64,000 nt of DNA, taken from positions 1 to 64,000 of the forward strand of contig NZ_JAHEIM010000001.1 in NCBI RefSeq assembly GCF_024639375.1, in the 5' to 3' direction. The translations under genes and the position numbers were made by a program. Below the pieces are notes generated by a model. That model was not told where the DNA came from. It worked only from the letters and a program-made list of their open reading frames with translations, and made no database searches. Source of the DNA: Rhodoluna sp. (GTDB lineage Bacteria > Actinomycetota > Actinomycetes > Actinomycetales > Microbacteriaceae). Position 1 is the first letter of the stretch; each line of letters starts with the position of its first letter. Below are positions 16,291-24,628 of this stretch, in pieces.

Positions 16291-17876
16291 GACAGCACCA
16301 CCTGAGCGACGGTGAGTAATCCTGGTTGATTGCAAATCTGAGCCACCTGGGTTGCCAGATCAGATTCTGCGCCGAGAGCAATTTCGGTTTTGCCGCTGAA
16401 CACCATTTGGCCTGCTGCCAACTGAATAACCTCATCGGCAACAAGTGCCACAAACTCAACATCGTGAGAGGCCAGCACAATGCATTTGCCCATCTGGCGA
16501 AGTTTGATTAACTGGTCGGCGAGCTGTTGCTTGGCCGCGTAATCGAGACCGCGAGTGGGTTCGTCGAGCAACAAAATCTTGGCGCCTTTAACTAGTTGAA
16601 TGGCCAGCACCAAAGCCAACTGTTGACCAGAAGAAAGATCACGCGGGTGAATTGCTGGGTCGATGCGGCCGGCAAGTTTTTCAAAAAGCGAAGCAGTGGT
16701 GGCGGGGGATACCTTGGCGAACCGGTCTGATTCTTCAAGCTCCAGGGCGAGTGAATTTAGAAACAGCAGGTCTGATGCTTTTTGCGGCACCATGGCCACC
16801 ACGGATAGGCGCTCATCCGTTGGCATTGATGCGCAGTCGCCCCAAGGTGTAATTGCGGTGCCGGTGGAGCGCAGCCCTGAACCCTGAAGGGCCCAAAGCA
16901 AGCTGGTTTTGCCTGAGCCGTTAGGCCCCATGATTGCAGTGATTTGCGCTTGGTTCACGGTTGCAGTGAATGGTTGCAGGGCAATCTCGTCTTGGTAGCG
17001 AACCGACAGCTCATTGATCTTGAGTGCCCAGTCCTTGGCTGCATTCTCGGCAATCGGAAGCCGCGGTCTAATTTCAAAAAGACGCTCACCGATTCCATTG
17101 CGAGCTTCGGCGGCAGTAGTTGCCAGTGGCAGCAGTTCAAGTTTTTGACTCAACTCAATTACCGGAGGAACCATTCGGTAGTCGTTGAATTGTTCGCGGG
17201 CTGCGCCCTTAGTTACCGAGCCATCGCCGTGCACCACAATTACTGAGTCAACTTGCTCAACAACGCGCTCGATGCGGTGTTCAGCTAACAACACGGTGAT
17301 GCCCAGTTCACTCGAGAGTCGCTTGAGTGTTTTCACAATTTCTAACGCAGCCTGCGGGTCAAGTGCCGAGGTTGGCTCATCAAGCAACAAAACTTTTTGT
17401 CCTGCGGCGAGTGCTGCAGCTATTGCAACACGTTGTTGTTGGCCCCCGGATAAAAATCCGAGTGGTTGGTGCAGAAGTTTCTCGATGCCCAGTTGAGCAG
17501 CAATCTGCTCAATGCGAACTCGCATCTCGGCAGGTGCAACTCCAAGTTGCTCAAGCCCGTAGGCAAGTTCATCAATCACAGTGTCAGCAACGAATGCCGA
17601 CTCGGGCTGTTGATTTACAAATCCGATTTTGTCGGAGAGCTCATGTGGCAACTTGCTGGCAATCTCAATTTCATCCAGCTTGATGCTGCCCTTGAATTTG
17701 CCACCGGTGAAGTGTGGAGCTAATCCGTTGATGACCTTGAGCAAAGTTGACTTTCCTGAGCCAGTAGGCCCGCAAACCAAAACAAATTCACCTGATTCAA
17801 TTTGCAGGTTTACACGATTTAGGTTTGGCGAATCGCTGGCCTTATAACTAAAAGAAACATCCGCGATTTTTATCAA
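16287..17876 (-). CDS. ECF transporter ATPase, two fused ABC domains
   Basis: This is the energising subunit of the ECF transporter, with EcfA1-like and EcfA2-like halves in one chain (about 529 residues). Domain 1 has Walker A GPTGSGKST, signature LSGGQQQR and Walker B LLLDEPTSALDP. Domain 2 has GPNGSGKTS, a modified signature LSSGQQLAL and LLLDEPTRGLDY. TTG 17876 is taken as the start because it overlaps the EcfT stop by 4 bp (TTGA) and gives MIKIADVSFSY, the usual ABC N-terminus; TTG 17888 and GTG 17885 are alternatives. Fused ECF ATPases are common in actinobacteria. Confidence 0.93.
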   Translation of the reverse strand: MIKIADVSFSYKASDSPNLNRVNLQIESGEFVLVCGPTGSGKSTLLKVINGLAPHFTGGKFKGSIKLDEIEIASKLPHELSDKIGFVNQQPESAFVADTVIDELAYGLEQLGVAPAEMRVRIEQIAAQLGIEKLLHQPLGFLSGGQQQRVAIAAALAAGQKVLLLDEPTSALDPQAALEIVKTLKRLSSELGITVLLAEHRIERVVEQVDSVIVVHGDGSVTKGAAREQFNDYRMVPPVIELSQKLELLPLATTAAEARNGIGERLFEIRPRLPIAENAAKDWALKINELSVRYQDEIALQPFTATVNQAQITAIMGPNGSGKTSLLWALQGSGLRSTGTAITPWGDCASMPTDERLSVVAMVPQKASDLLFLNSLALELEESDRFAKVSPATTASLFEKLAGRIDPAIHPRDLSSGQQLALVLAIQLVKGAKILLLDEPTRGLDYAAKQQLADQLIKLRQMGKCIVLASHDVEFVALVADEVIQLAAGQMVFSGKTEIALGAESDLATQVAQICNQPGLLTVAQVVLS

Positions 17877-18832
17877 GGCAACCACCAATGCATGATTGCG
17901 CCAAAAATTGCCACTCCGCCGAATGCCATCACGGCAAAGTCCTGTGACTGCCAGTTGGCTTTGATCAATCGGGTTCGGTTGCTCTTGCGTGAGGTGATGC
18001 GCACGGCGATTGCGGCAAAGGCTACGGCCAACAAACCCAGGGCCAGTGCCAAGAGTTGCAACTGGCCATTGACTAAAAACAGGTAAATCGCCATTGAGGT
18101 TGCTAGCAGCGACCCAAGGCTCATCAGGCGAGCTAGTGTTTGCTCAAACCGCGACATGGTTCCGCGTCTGCCAAATCCTCGCGCATCCATGCTGGCGGCC
18201 AATGCAAGTGAATGGTCAATGGTGTCTTCAAGCACTGGAATAACCGTGCCGGCCAAGGCACCAAGGCCTTTGCTGCGACCGCGCAAAGACCTGGCTCGGC
18301 GCACTCGTTGCAAACTCTCGATTAACTGTGGCGCTAGGTTGATGGCCACCGAAATGGCACTTGCGATTTCATAAAGAGCAGCCGGCGTTGATTTTAAAAG
18401 TTTGCGAGGGTTAGCCAGAGTGTTGGCAAGACCAATGCTCAAAATGATTGCCGAAAGTCTCAGGCCATCTGCGAATGCTGCACCAAGTGAAGCGGCAGAA
18501 ACGTTGCCGAGCATTGAAATTGAACCACCGAGACCGAGATTGATTTCAAGGGCAGGCAGCTGCAGCAAGGTGTCGTCAGCAGGTGCCGAGTAATTAAAAA
18601 CAATTCGAAAGGCAACGCGGGTTAGCAAGATGAAAGCGGAGAGGCCCAAATAAAACTTCAGCGATTGTGACCAAGGAGCTGGTTCGCGCGCAATCAGAAT
18701 AACTGCGACACAAAATGCGATTGTGCTGATCAAGATAAGTGGGTTGGATGTCATGCCGCTAGCGAATGCAAGACAAATGCCCAGCACCCACCAGGTTGCC
18801 GGCTCAAAGTTAGATGCCTTAAGCGCAGCCAC
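17873..18832 (-). CDS. ecfT: ECF transporter transmembrane coupling protein EcfT
   Basis: EcfT couples ATP hydrolysis to toppling of the S component. The 319-residue product has several membrane helices and two cytoplasmic Ala-Arg motifs of EcfT coupling helices (RRARSLRGR and SMDARGFGR). A C-terminal pair of membrane segments is present. GTG 18832 is chosen because earlier residues would lie inside the upstream gene and the next ATG would remove part of the first helix; it gives a 14-bp overlap with the lipoprotein gene. Position between the binding proteins and the ATPase fits one operon. Confidence 0.88.
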   Translation of the reverse strand: MAALKASNFEPATWWVLGICLAFASGMTSNPLILISTIAFCVAVILIAREPAPWSQSLKFYLGLSAFILLTRVAFRIVFNYSAPADDTLLQLPALEINLGLGGSISMLGNVSAASLGAAFADGLRLSAIILSIGLANTLANPRKLLKSTPAALYEIASAISVAINLAPQLIESLQRVRRARSLRGRSKGLGALAGTVIPVLEDTIDHSLALAASMDARGFGRRGTMSRFEQTLARLMSLGSLLATSMAIYLFLVNGQLQLLALALGLLAVAFAAIAVRITSRKSNRTRLIKANWQSQDFAVMAFGGVAIFGAIMHWWLP

Positions 18833-19355
18833 GAGTCTTCGGCTCAAATCTTGGCAGCACGTCGTTTGAGCTTTGGTTAGGTGCAACCCACACCCATGCT
18901 TCGTAGCCACCGCAAACCACCGAGTGGCCGGCTGCACCAATTGGGCTTAAGAGCCATCCGGGGCCTAGGTTTGGGTTAGTCACAAAATAGGCCCAGTTGC
19001 CCTCGGCGTAGGTTGGCGTATCTTGGCAGTCTTGTTCGGCAACGCTTGGCCAACCTTCGATGCGACAGACGAACGCACTTGGGTTATCGCCAGTGCCTTC
19101 AACCTTTAAGTCGGCCGCTTCAAATAATTGCCAGCTCTTTGCAGTTGCGTCAACCGCAACATCGTTGCGAACCATGACTTCGCGATTCGAATCTTTGCCA
19201 AAGTCAATCACCAGAGTGACGTGGCTCTCGCTGGAAGAGTTGTAAACCTTGCTGGGCGTTTGCGCGGGTTCGCCTGCAGAAAGCGTGCAGCCACTTAAGC
19301 CAATTGCCGAAATGGCAATCAGCGCAACGGCAGCTTTCTGCAGGCGATTACGCAT
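18819..19355 (-). CDS. DUF4430-like lipoprotein, transcobalamin beta-domain-like
   Basis: The 178-residue protein has a signal peptide with lipobox LSGC (Cys23), so it should be anchored on the outer face of the membrane. The mature part resembles DUF4430, the small beta domain found at the C-terminus of transcobalamin and intrinsic factor: VTLVIDFG strand, FVCRIEGWPSV, NWAYFVTN, and a closing CGGYEAWVWV. Its ATG overlaps the stop of the alpha-toroid gene by one base (TAATG). I infer it forms the second half of a split B12-binding protein and docks cargo on the ECF transporter. The family call is by eye and deserves a profile search. Confidence 0.75.
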   Translation of the reverse strand: MRNRLQKAAVALIAISAIGLSGCTLSAGEPAQTPSKVYNSSSESHVTLVIDFGKDSNREVMVRNDVAVDATAKSWQLFEAADLKVEGTGDNPSAFVCRIEGWPSVAEQDCQDTPTYAEGNWAYFVTNPNLGPGWLLSPIGAAGHSVVCGGYEAWVWVAPNQSSNDVLPRFEPKTRGCA

Positions 19356-20335
19356 TAGTTTTTCTTGATCAGATCTAGGTAGCTCAAACCAATCAGTGGC
19401 ACATAGCCCTGAGAGGTTGAGTAAACATCACCTAGGCCAGCTGACCATGAGGTTTTGAAACCACCGGTTGGCGCAAGCTTTGACTGCAGCCAAGCCGAGT
19501 AAGCGGTGATTTTCGCTCCAGCTGCCTTTAGGCCCATCGCCGCATAGGCAGTTGAGTTGATCGATGCTTCACCGTAGGCATCCCAGTGATTGTTTGCAAC
19601 ATCGGTTGAACGCAGGTAGGCCACAGCAGTCTTGGTTGCGGCTAGACGAAGAGCATCTTGGTCTTTGCTGCCGAAGGTCTTGTAGAGCGAAATAGCCTGC
19701 AGGGCCAAGCCGGTTGCATCTGCAGAGCTGTCAGTGCCACCAGAGCCAAATCCACCATCAGCATGTTGTTGCTTCAGCATCTGCAAAACAACTTTGTTGG
19801 CCAATGACTTTTCGTCGTAGCTGTTCAAGCCGAGCGATGCCCATGCGTAATCGATTGATCCAGCCGCAACTCCGGTGATCTCACCGGTGGTCGCGTTGGT
19901 AACTGCCTTGAGTTTCTTGAAAACCATTGCGCGAACTGCGTTGTTTGGCACATCAAGTGCTTCGCTAGCGAACAGGAACAAACCTGCGCGACCAACTTTA
20001 AGAGTGCCATCGGCGTTGGTTAGAAAACCAGGAGCCGCTTTGTTTCCAATTGCATTCAGGCTGCTGGCCAAAACATTTTGAACCGCAGGTAGCTGTTTGG
20101 TAAGTGAGCGACCGCCAGCTTTTAGCTGAATCATCGACTCGAGGGTTACGCCCCACTCGGTTTTTCCATAAAGATCTACCTTCTTGCCGTCGGTGCCAAA
20201 TGCACCAGCCAAGAAAGTAACTGTCTCAGGGAATTTAGTTTCCGCTGCTTGCGCTGCAAGGGGAATTGATAGTGCCAGTGTTGTGATTGCTGTGATTGCC
20301 GCTAATTTGCGCAACCCAGATTTAGCTTCGAACAT
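19355..20335 (-). CDS. Secreted alpha-toroid protein, transcobalamin/intrinsic-factor-like
   Basis: This 326-residue protein has a signal peptide (about residues 1-30, cleavage near AQA) and no lipobox. The mature part shows repeated helical units of the terpenoid-cyclase/prenyltransferase alpha-alpha toroid type, clearest at QHADGGFGSGGTDSSADATG and LALQAISLYKTF, and again at STAYAAMGLKAAG. This fold forms the large domain of human intrinsic factor and transcobalamin. It is the first gene after a cobalamin riboswitch and overlaps the DUF4430 lipoprotein gene. The inferred role is binding cobalamin outside the cell. Enzymatic cyclase activity is unlikely: the DXDD and CaaX-type catalytic motifs are not visible. 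Confidence 0.8.
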   Translation of the reverse strand: MFEAKSGLRKLAAITAITTLALSIPLAAQAAETKFPETVTFLAGAFGTDGKKVDLYGKTEWGVTLESMIQLKAGGRSLTKQLPAVQNVLASSLNAIGNKAAPGFLTNADGTLKVGRAGLFLFASEALDVPNNAVRAMVFKKLKAVTNATTGEITGVAAGSIDYAWASLGLNSYDEKSLANKVVLQMLKQQHADGGFGSGGTDSSADATGLALQAISLYKTFGSKDQDALRLAATKTAVAYLRSTDVANNHWDAYGEASINSTAYAAMGLKAAGAKITAYSAWLQSKLAPTGGFKTSWSAGLGDVYSTSQGYVPLIGLSYLDLIKKN

Positions 20336-20340
20336 TCGAA

Positions 20341-20380
20341 ACCTTTCGCTTCATGCGATCTGAGTGCGAAGGCGAAAGGT
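20341..20380 (-). promoter_or_regulatory. RBS-sequestering hairpin of the B12 leader
   Basis: On the minus strand ACCTTTCGC (20380-20372) pairs perfectly with GCGAAAGGT (20349-20341), 9 bp. The 3' arm contains the Shine-Dalgarno (GAAAGG) that ends 5 nt before ATG 20335. This is the expected expression platform of a translational cobalamin riboswitch. A second stem (GACTCC with GGAGTC, 20393-20429) lies between it and the aptamer, and no U-tract follows. Confidence 0.75.
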
Positions 20381-20440
20381 TTGACACCATTCGACTCCGA
20401 CCGTAGACCTCGACGGTAAATATGGAGTCAATTGTTTTTT

Positions 20441-20568
20441 GCAGGCATTCCGACTGTTGAAGCGAACTTCAAATCACGGTTGCGGGTCAGCGCCAGATTC
20501 TCACTGGCTTCCCCTGCTCAAAACAAAAGCTGTTGCCCATGAGGGCAACTCGATAAACATAGCAGGCA
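20441..20568 (-). ncRNA. Cobalamin riboswitch
   Basis: The minus strand carries the cobalamin aptamer signature: GAAGCCAGTGAGAATCTGGC followed by GCTGACCCGCAACCGT, and near the 3' side AGTCGGAATGCCTGC. These match the B12-box consensus almost base for base. It lies upstream of the alpha-toroid, DUF4430, ecfT, ECF ATPase and S-component genes, and predicts that the operon is repressed when adenosyl- or methylcobalamin is plentiful. A promoter just upstream would start transcription at the aptamer 5' end. Confidence 0.95.
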
Positions 20569-20569
20569 A

Positions 20570-20598
20570 AAGTTATGGCAAATGAAGCGACTTGCCAA
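20570..20598 (-). promoter_or_regulatory. Promoter of the B12 operon
   Basis: On the minus strand TTGGCA (20598-20593) and TAACTT (20575-20570) are spaced by 17 bp. Transcription would start near 20563-20566, at the first bases of the riboswitch. The promoter overlaps the 3' end of the upstream CPBP gene, so the operon can be transcribed independently of it. Confidence 0.6.
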
Positions 20599-21322
20599 CC
20601 AAGGCGAAGCCAACAAAGCTCACGGCATCTAACACAAAGTGTGCAACCACCAGTGGCATTACTCGACCCCAGCGGCGATAGGCCCAACCAAAAACCAAGC
20701 CCATGGCAACGTTGCCAATAAAGCCACCAAACCCTTGATAAAGGTGGTAGCTGCCTCGAATCAAAGCCGAACCCAGCAACTGCCAACGAAAACTCACGCC
20801 GAGTTTCTCGAGCCGATCAAAAAGGTAGCCAACCATGATCACTTCTTCGAGAAGTGCGGCGCGAACTGCTGCCAGCAGCAACACCGGCACCGCCCACCAA
20901 TAGCTCGGCAACTCGGCCGGCACAACCTTCGACGACCAACCCAAGATTCGCGCCAGCAAATAAAGCCCGATTCCGGGCACACCAATCAAAGCCGCCAGCG
21001 CCAAGCCGCGAACCGCACTTTGGCCGAACCGCGCGAAATTCAAGCCGATTCGGGCAAATGGATTTCCGTTGGTTTGCCAAAGCAAAAACAGCGCCAGGGC
21101 CACCGGCGCCAGGCCAAAACCTATCCCAAGCAGTTGATAGGTGAGGTCGAGCCATTCACGTTGGGCCATCGAGGGGTTGAGTGTGGTCACTTGGTTTGCC
21201 AGGCCGCTCGGGGCAGTGAGCTTGGCAATCAGTGAAACTATCGAATAAACCGCGGATGCGCCCAGGCTCAGGGCAAAGACAATGGCGAGCTCGGCTACCA
21301 GTGGCTTACGGGCGGTCGTCAA
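20573..21322 (-). CDS. CPBP family intramembrane metalloprotease-like protein
   Basis: CPBP (CAAX protease and bacteriocin-processing, ABI) proteins are multi-pass membrane glutamic-type proteases. The 249-residue product has about seven membrane segments. Motif 1 is ALLEEVIMVGYLFDRL (Glu-Glu present, but the usual FRG/R is not), motif 2 has SYHLYQGFGG and motif 3 AHFVLDAV. TTG 21322 is chosen because AAGGAA sits 7 nt upstream and it yields a short cytoplasmic N-terminus. It overlaps the DCC gene by 17 bp, suggesting cotranscription. The substrate is unknown. It precedes the B12 operon but is outside its riboswitch control. Confidence 0.82.
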   Translation of the reverse strand: MTTARKPLVAELAIVFALSLGASAVYSIVSLIAKLTAPSGLANQVTTLNPSMAQREWLDLTYQLLGIGFGLAPVALALFLLWQTNGNPFARIGLNFARFGQSAVRGLALAALIGVPGIGLYLLARILGWSSKVVPAELPSYWWAVPVLLLAAVRAALLEEVIMVGYLFDRLEKLGVSFRWQLLGSALIRGSYHLYQGFGGFIGNVAMGLVFGWAYRRWGRVMPLVVAHFVLDAVSFVGFALVGKSLHLP

Positions 21323-21677
21323 TTGAACATTCCTTGGTGCCACCAGGCAAACGGTGGCGATTCTTGGCAACCCAGGCATAAACCAACGCCGAAACAGGGG
21401 AGTAGAAGGTAATTAGAGAACCCAGCAGGCGCCAGCCGTAGGTGGGTTGTTGGCTCAGAATCCAGGCTGCTGCGCGGTGGCCACCCAAGCGTTTTTCGCC
21501 ATCAACCAGCCAAATCTGCTCGCGAACCTGAGCTTCGGTCAGGCCGTAATCTGCGGGGTTTATTTTTTGAAACGCCACATAGCGACTGAACCAGGGCAGG
21601 TGATCGATGCCCCAGCGCAGTGACTGGCGACAAAAGGCGCAATCGCCGTCGTAGATAAGGGTCGCAGACTCGTTCAC
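21306..21677 (-). CDS. DCC family (DUF393) thiol-disulfide oxidoreductase-like protein
   Basis: The 123-residue protein has the defining N-terminal motif YDGDCAFCRQS (residues 9-19), i.e. DGxCxFC, then an aromatic HLPWFSRYVAFQ segment and a C-terminal LLGSLITFYSP region typical of DUF393. The function of the family is not established; a thioredoxin-like redox role is proposed from the CxxC. Start is GTG 21677, with no strong Shine-Dalgarno. The downstream CPBP gene overlaps its end. Confidence 0.88.
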   Translation of the reverse strand: MNESATLIYDGDCAFCRQSLRWGIDHLPWFSRYVAFQKINPADYGLTEAQVREQIWLVDGEKRLGGHRAAAWILSQQPTYGWRLLGSLITFYSPVSALVYAWVAKNRHRLPGGTKECSIDDRP

Positions 21678-21705
21678 GGTTCTAGGCTAACCCCGTTTGG
21701 GCAGT

Positions 21706-21747
21706 TAGAATGTAGGTGCAGGGGCCTCAAAGATGCAGTTCTGCACC
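21706..21747 (+). promoter_or_regulatory. Candidate promoter and leader hairpin of typA
   Basis: TAGAAT (21706-21711) is a good -10 hexamer without a convincing -35. Just downstream GGTGCAG (21715-21721) and CTGCACC (21741-21747) form a 7-bp inverted repeat at the predicted transcript 5' end. The stem could stabilise the mRNA or be an operator. Confidence 0.4.
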
Positions 21748-21806
21748 CCCTAATTTCATTAAACGCGCAGGCAAAAAATCTCGCGCGCTCAAAAGAGGAT
21801 GTTCTT

Positions 21807-23720
21807 ATGGCTCAGGCCACCAGAGATGATTTGCGTAACGTAGCGATTGTTGCCCACGTAGACCACGGAAAAACCACACTTGTTGACGCGATGCTTCGCC
21901 AGACCGGTTCATTCAGCGACCACGCCGCAGTGGGCGAACGCGTAATGGACTCAGGTGACCTTGAGCGCGAAAAGGGAATCACCATTCTTGCCAAGAACAC
22001 CGCGATTGCCTACAAGGGCGAGCACTCTGGCGGCAAAGAAATCACCATCAACGTTATTGACACCCCAGGCCACGCCGACTTCGGTGGCGAGGTTGAGCGC
22101 GGTCTTTCAATGGTTGACGGCGTTGTGCTTTTGGTTGACGCATCTGAAGGTCCACTGCCTCAGACTCGCTTCGTATTGCGCAAGGCGCTTGAGTCAAAGC
22201 TTCCAGTGATCTTGTTGGTTAACAAGACTGACCGCCCGGATGCTCGCATCGACGAGGTTGTAGAAGAGACTCACGACTTGCTATTGGGTCTTGCATCTGA
22301 TCTTCACGACACTGTTCCAGATCTAGACATCGACGGCATTCTTGAGTTGCCAATTATTTATGCATCTGGTCGCGCTGGTATTGCATCACTTACCAAGCCT
22401 GCCGATGGCACCATGCCTGAGGGCGAAAACCTTGAGCCACTATTTGGCGCAATCATGAAGTACATCCCGGCTCCAAAGTACGACGACGAGGCTCCACTTC
22501 AGGCGCACGTCACCAACCTTGACGCATCTCCATTCTTGGGTCGACTTGCGTTGCTTCGTATTTTCAACGGAACTCTTAAGAAGGGTCAGCAGGTTGCTTG
22601 GGTTCGTCAGGATGGCACCACTCAGAACGTAAAGATCACTGAGCTTCTAAAGACCAAGGCGCTTGAGCGTTTTCCAACCGAAGAAGCTAACCCAGGTGAC
22701 ATCGTTGCGGTTGCCGGCATCGAGGAGATCACTATCGGTGAAACTTTGGCCGACCCTAACGACGTTCGCCCGTTGCCAATGATCACCGTTGACGACCCAG
22801 CTATCTCTATGACGATTGGTATTAACACCTCGCCATTGGCTGGTCGCGTCAAGGGTGCAAAGGTAACTGCACGTCTCGTGAAAGACCGTCTAGACAAAGA
22901 GCTAATCGGTAACGTGTCAATCAAGGTTTTGCCTACCGAGCGTCCAGACGCTTGGGAAGTTCAGGGTCGTGGAGAGCTTGCTCTTGCGATTTTGGTTGAG
23001 CAGATGCGTCGCGAAGGTTACGAGCTAACCGTTGGTAAGCCTCAGGTAGTTACCAAGCGCGTCGATGGCAAGTTGCATGAGCCTTACGAAGACCTAACCA
23101 TCGATGTTCCAGAAGAGTTCTTGGGTTCAATGACTCAGCTACTTGCTGCTCGCAAGGGTCAGATGAAGAACATGGTTTCTAACTCAACCGGTTGGACGCG
23201 CATGGAGTTCCGTGTTCCGAGCCGCGGACTTATTGGTTTCCGCACCGAGTTCCTAACTCAGACCAAGGGAACCGGTATTGCTAACGCAATTTCAGCTGGA
23301 TACGACGCCTGGGCAGGTGAGATTGTGACTCGCAACAACGGTTCACTAATTGCTGACCGTGCCGGTGTAGTTACTCCGTTTGCGATGATTGGTTTGCAAG
23401 AGCGTGGTTCATTCTTCGTTCAGCCAACCAGCGAGGTTTACGCGGGAATGGTTGTTGGCGAGAACTCACGCGCCGACGACATGGACATCAACATCACCAA
23501 GGAAAAGAAGCTCACCAACATGCGTGCAGCTTCTTCTGACGAATTCCAGTCACTAACCCCACCACGCACTTTGTCGCTAGAAGAGTGTCTTGAATTCGCT
23601 CGTGAAGATGAGTGTGTTGAGGTTACTCCTGAGGCAACCCGCATTCGCAAGGTTGAGCTAGATGCAAACGTTCGTGCGCGTCTATACTCACAGCGCAAGA
23701 ATGCCAGCGACTCTAAATAA
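21807..23720 (+). CDS. typA: Ribosome-associated translational GTPase TypA/BipA
   Basis: BipA is an EF-G-like GTPase that binds 70S ribosomes and supports assembly and stress adaptation. The 637-residue protein begins with the G domain (AHVDHGKTT, residues 16-24; DTPGHADFGGEVER; NKTDRPDA), followed by the beta-barrel domain II, EF-G-like domains III and V (GRGELALAILVEQMRREGYEL) and the BipA-specific C-terminal domain with KEKKLTNMRAASSDE. ATG 21807 follows AGAGGA. A 128-bp upstream region holds the promoter. A strong bidirectional terminator follows. Confidence 0.97.
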   Translation: MAQATRDDLRNVAIVAHVDHGKTTLVDAMLRQTGSFSDHAAVGERVMDSGDLEREKGITILAKNTAIAYKGEHSGGKEITINVIDTPGHADFGGEVERGLSMVDGVVLLVDASEGPLPQTRFVLRKALESKLPVILLVNKTDRPDARIDEVVEETHDLLLGLASDLHDTVPDLDIDGILELPIIYASGRAGIASLTKPADGTMPEGENLEPLFGAIMKYIPAPKYDDEAPLQAHVTNLDASPFLGRLALLRIFNGTLKKGQQVAWVRQDGTTQNVKITELLKTKALERFPTEEANPGDIVAVAGIEEITIGETLADPNDVRPLPMITVDDPAISMTIGINTSPLAGRVKGAKVTARLVKDRLDKELIGNVSIKVLPTERPDAWEVQGRGELALAILVEQMRREGYELTVGKPQVVTKRVDGKLHEPYEDLTIDVPEEFLGSMTQLLAARKGQMKNMVSNSTGWTRMEFRVPSRGLIGFRTEFLTQTKGTGIANAISAGYDAWAGEIVTRNNGSLIADRAGVVTPFAMIGLQERGSFFVQPTSEVYAGMVVGENSRADDMDINITKEKKLTNMRAASSDEFQSLTPPRTLSLEECLEFAREDECVEVTPEATRIRKVELDANVRARLYSQRKNASDSK

Positions 23721-23731
23721 GTCTTAAAAAG

Positions 23732-23766
23732 AAAATCCCTGCCGAATTATTCGGCAGGGATTTTTT
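23732..23766 (+). terminator. Bidirectional terminator between typA and the FTR1 gene
   Basis: ATCCCTGCCGAA (23735-23746), loop TTA, TTCGGCAGGGAT (23750-23761), flanked by A and T runs. It can stop typA on the plus strand and the convergent permease gene on the minus strand. Confidence 0.93.
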
Positions 23767-23783
23767 ATTTTGAAGTTTGCGCC

Positions 23784-24602
23784 TTAGGCAGCAACCTTCT
23801 TCTTGGTCTTTGAACGGTTCCAGAAGATGATTGCGGTTGGAATGAAGTACAGCGCCCATACCAAAGTTTCTAGTTGGCTCGGTGTTGCTCTAAAGCTGAT
23901 TGTGCCGCGAAGAATTGTGTCGAGCACGCCACCCTTGACTACAACGTTGCTCACGTCATAGCTGGTTGCAGTTAGGAACGGCAAGAAGCCGATCTCTTGG
24001 AATTCGTGAATGCCGTAAGCCAAAATGCCAGCAGCAACAATCACAAGGAATGCGCCGGTGTATTTGAAAAATACGCTGAGGTTTAGTTTCACAGCACCGC
24101 GGTAGATGAAGTAGCCAAGCACTGCCGCGGTGAGCAATCCCAAGATTGCACCGAACACAGGGTTGGTGTCAGTGCCGGTCGAACGAGCGGCACTCCAGAT
24201 GAACACGGAAGTCTCGGCGCCTTCACGAATCACTGCAAAGAATGCCACCGCGGTAAGGCCAACGGCTGAACCTTCTTTAACCTTGTCGATGCGGCCACGA
24301 AGATCGCCTCCCAGGTTCTTGCTCTGCTTGGCCATCCAGAAAATCATCCAGGTGACGAACACCACGGCAATAATCGAGGCCGAACCGGCGATGATTTCGT
24401 TGGTTCCTTCTGGAACCTCTTGCACCACATAGGTCAAGAAGACGCCAATGCCGATCGAAACCAAAATTGCTGAAATCACTCCCACCCACAGGGCACGCAG
24501 GCCTTTGTGCTGGCCCAGTTTCACTAGGTAGGCAACGAGGATGCCAACGATGAGGGCGGCTTCAAGGCCTTCGCGAAGGCCGATCAAGAAGTTAGCGAGC
24601 AA
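23784..24602 (-). CDS. efeU: FTR1/EfeU family iron permease
   Basis: FTR1-family permeases import ferric iron. The 272-residue protein has seven predicted membrane segments and both family motifs: REGLEA in the first helix (about residues 10-15) and REGAET in the fourth (about 125-130). No EfeO or EfeB gene is adjacent, so the periplasmic/oxidase partners are elsewhere or absent. Start TTG 24602 has GAAAGG about 10 nt upstream. The upstream region holds two DtxR-like operator half-site pairs, predicting iron repression. The gene is divergent from the mshB-like gene. Confidence 0.92.
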   Translation of the reverse strand: MLANFLIGLREGLEAALIVGILVAYLVKLGQHKGLRALWVGVISAILVSIGIGVFLTYVVQEVPEGTNEIIAGSASIIAVVFVTWMIFWMAKQSKNLGGDLRGRIDKVKEGSAVGLTAVAFFAVIREGAETSVFIWSAARSTGTDTNPVFGAILGLLTAAVLGYFIYRGAVKLNLSVFFKYTGAFLVIVAAGILAYGIHEFQEIGFLPFLTATSYDVSNVVVKGGVLDTILRGTISFRATPSQLETLVWALYFIPTAIIFWNRSKTKKKVAA

Positions 24603-24628
24603 TTGATTTTTACCTTTCAGGGGGATTA

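Noticed and set aside
20639-21235. Plus-strand open frame of 198 codons opposite the CPBP gene
   Set aside because: The translation is Gln/Asn/Pro-rich with no fold signal, while the minus-strand frame has membrane helices and CPBP motifs. It is a shadow.
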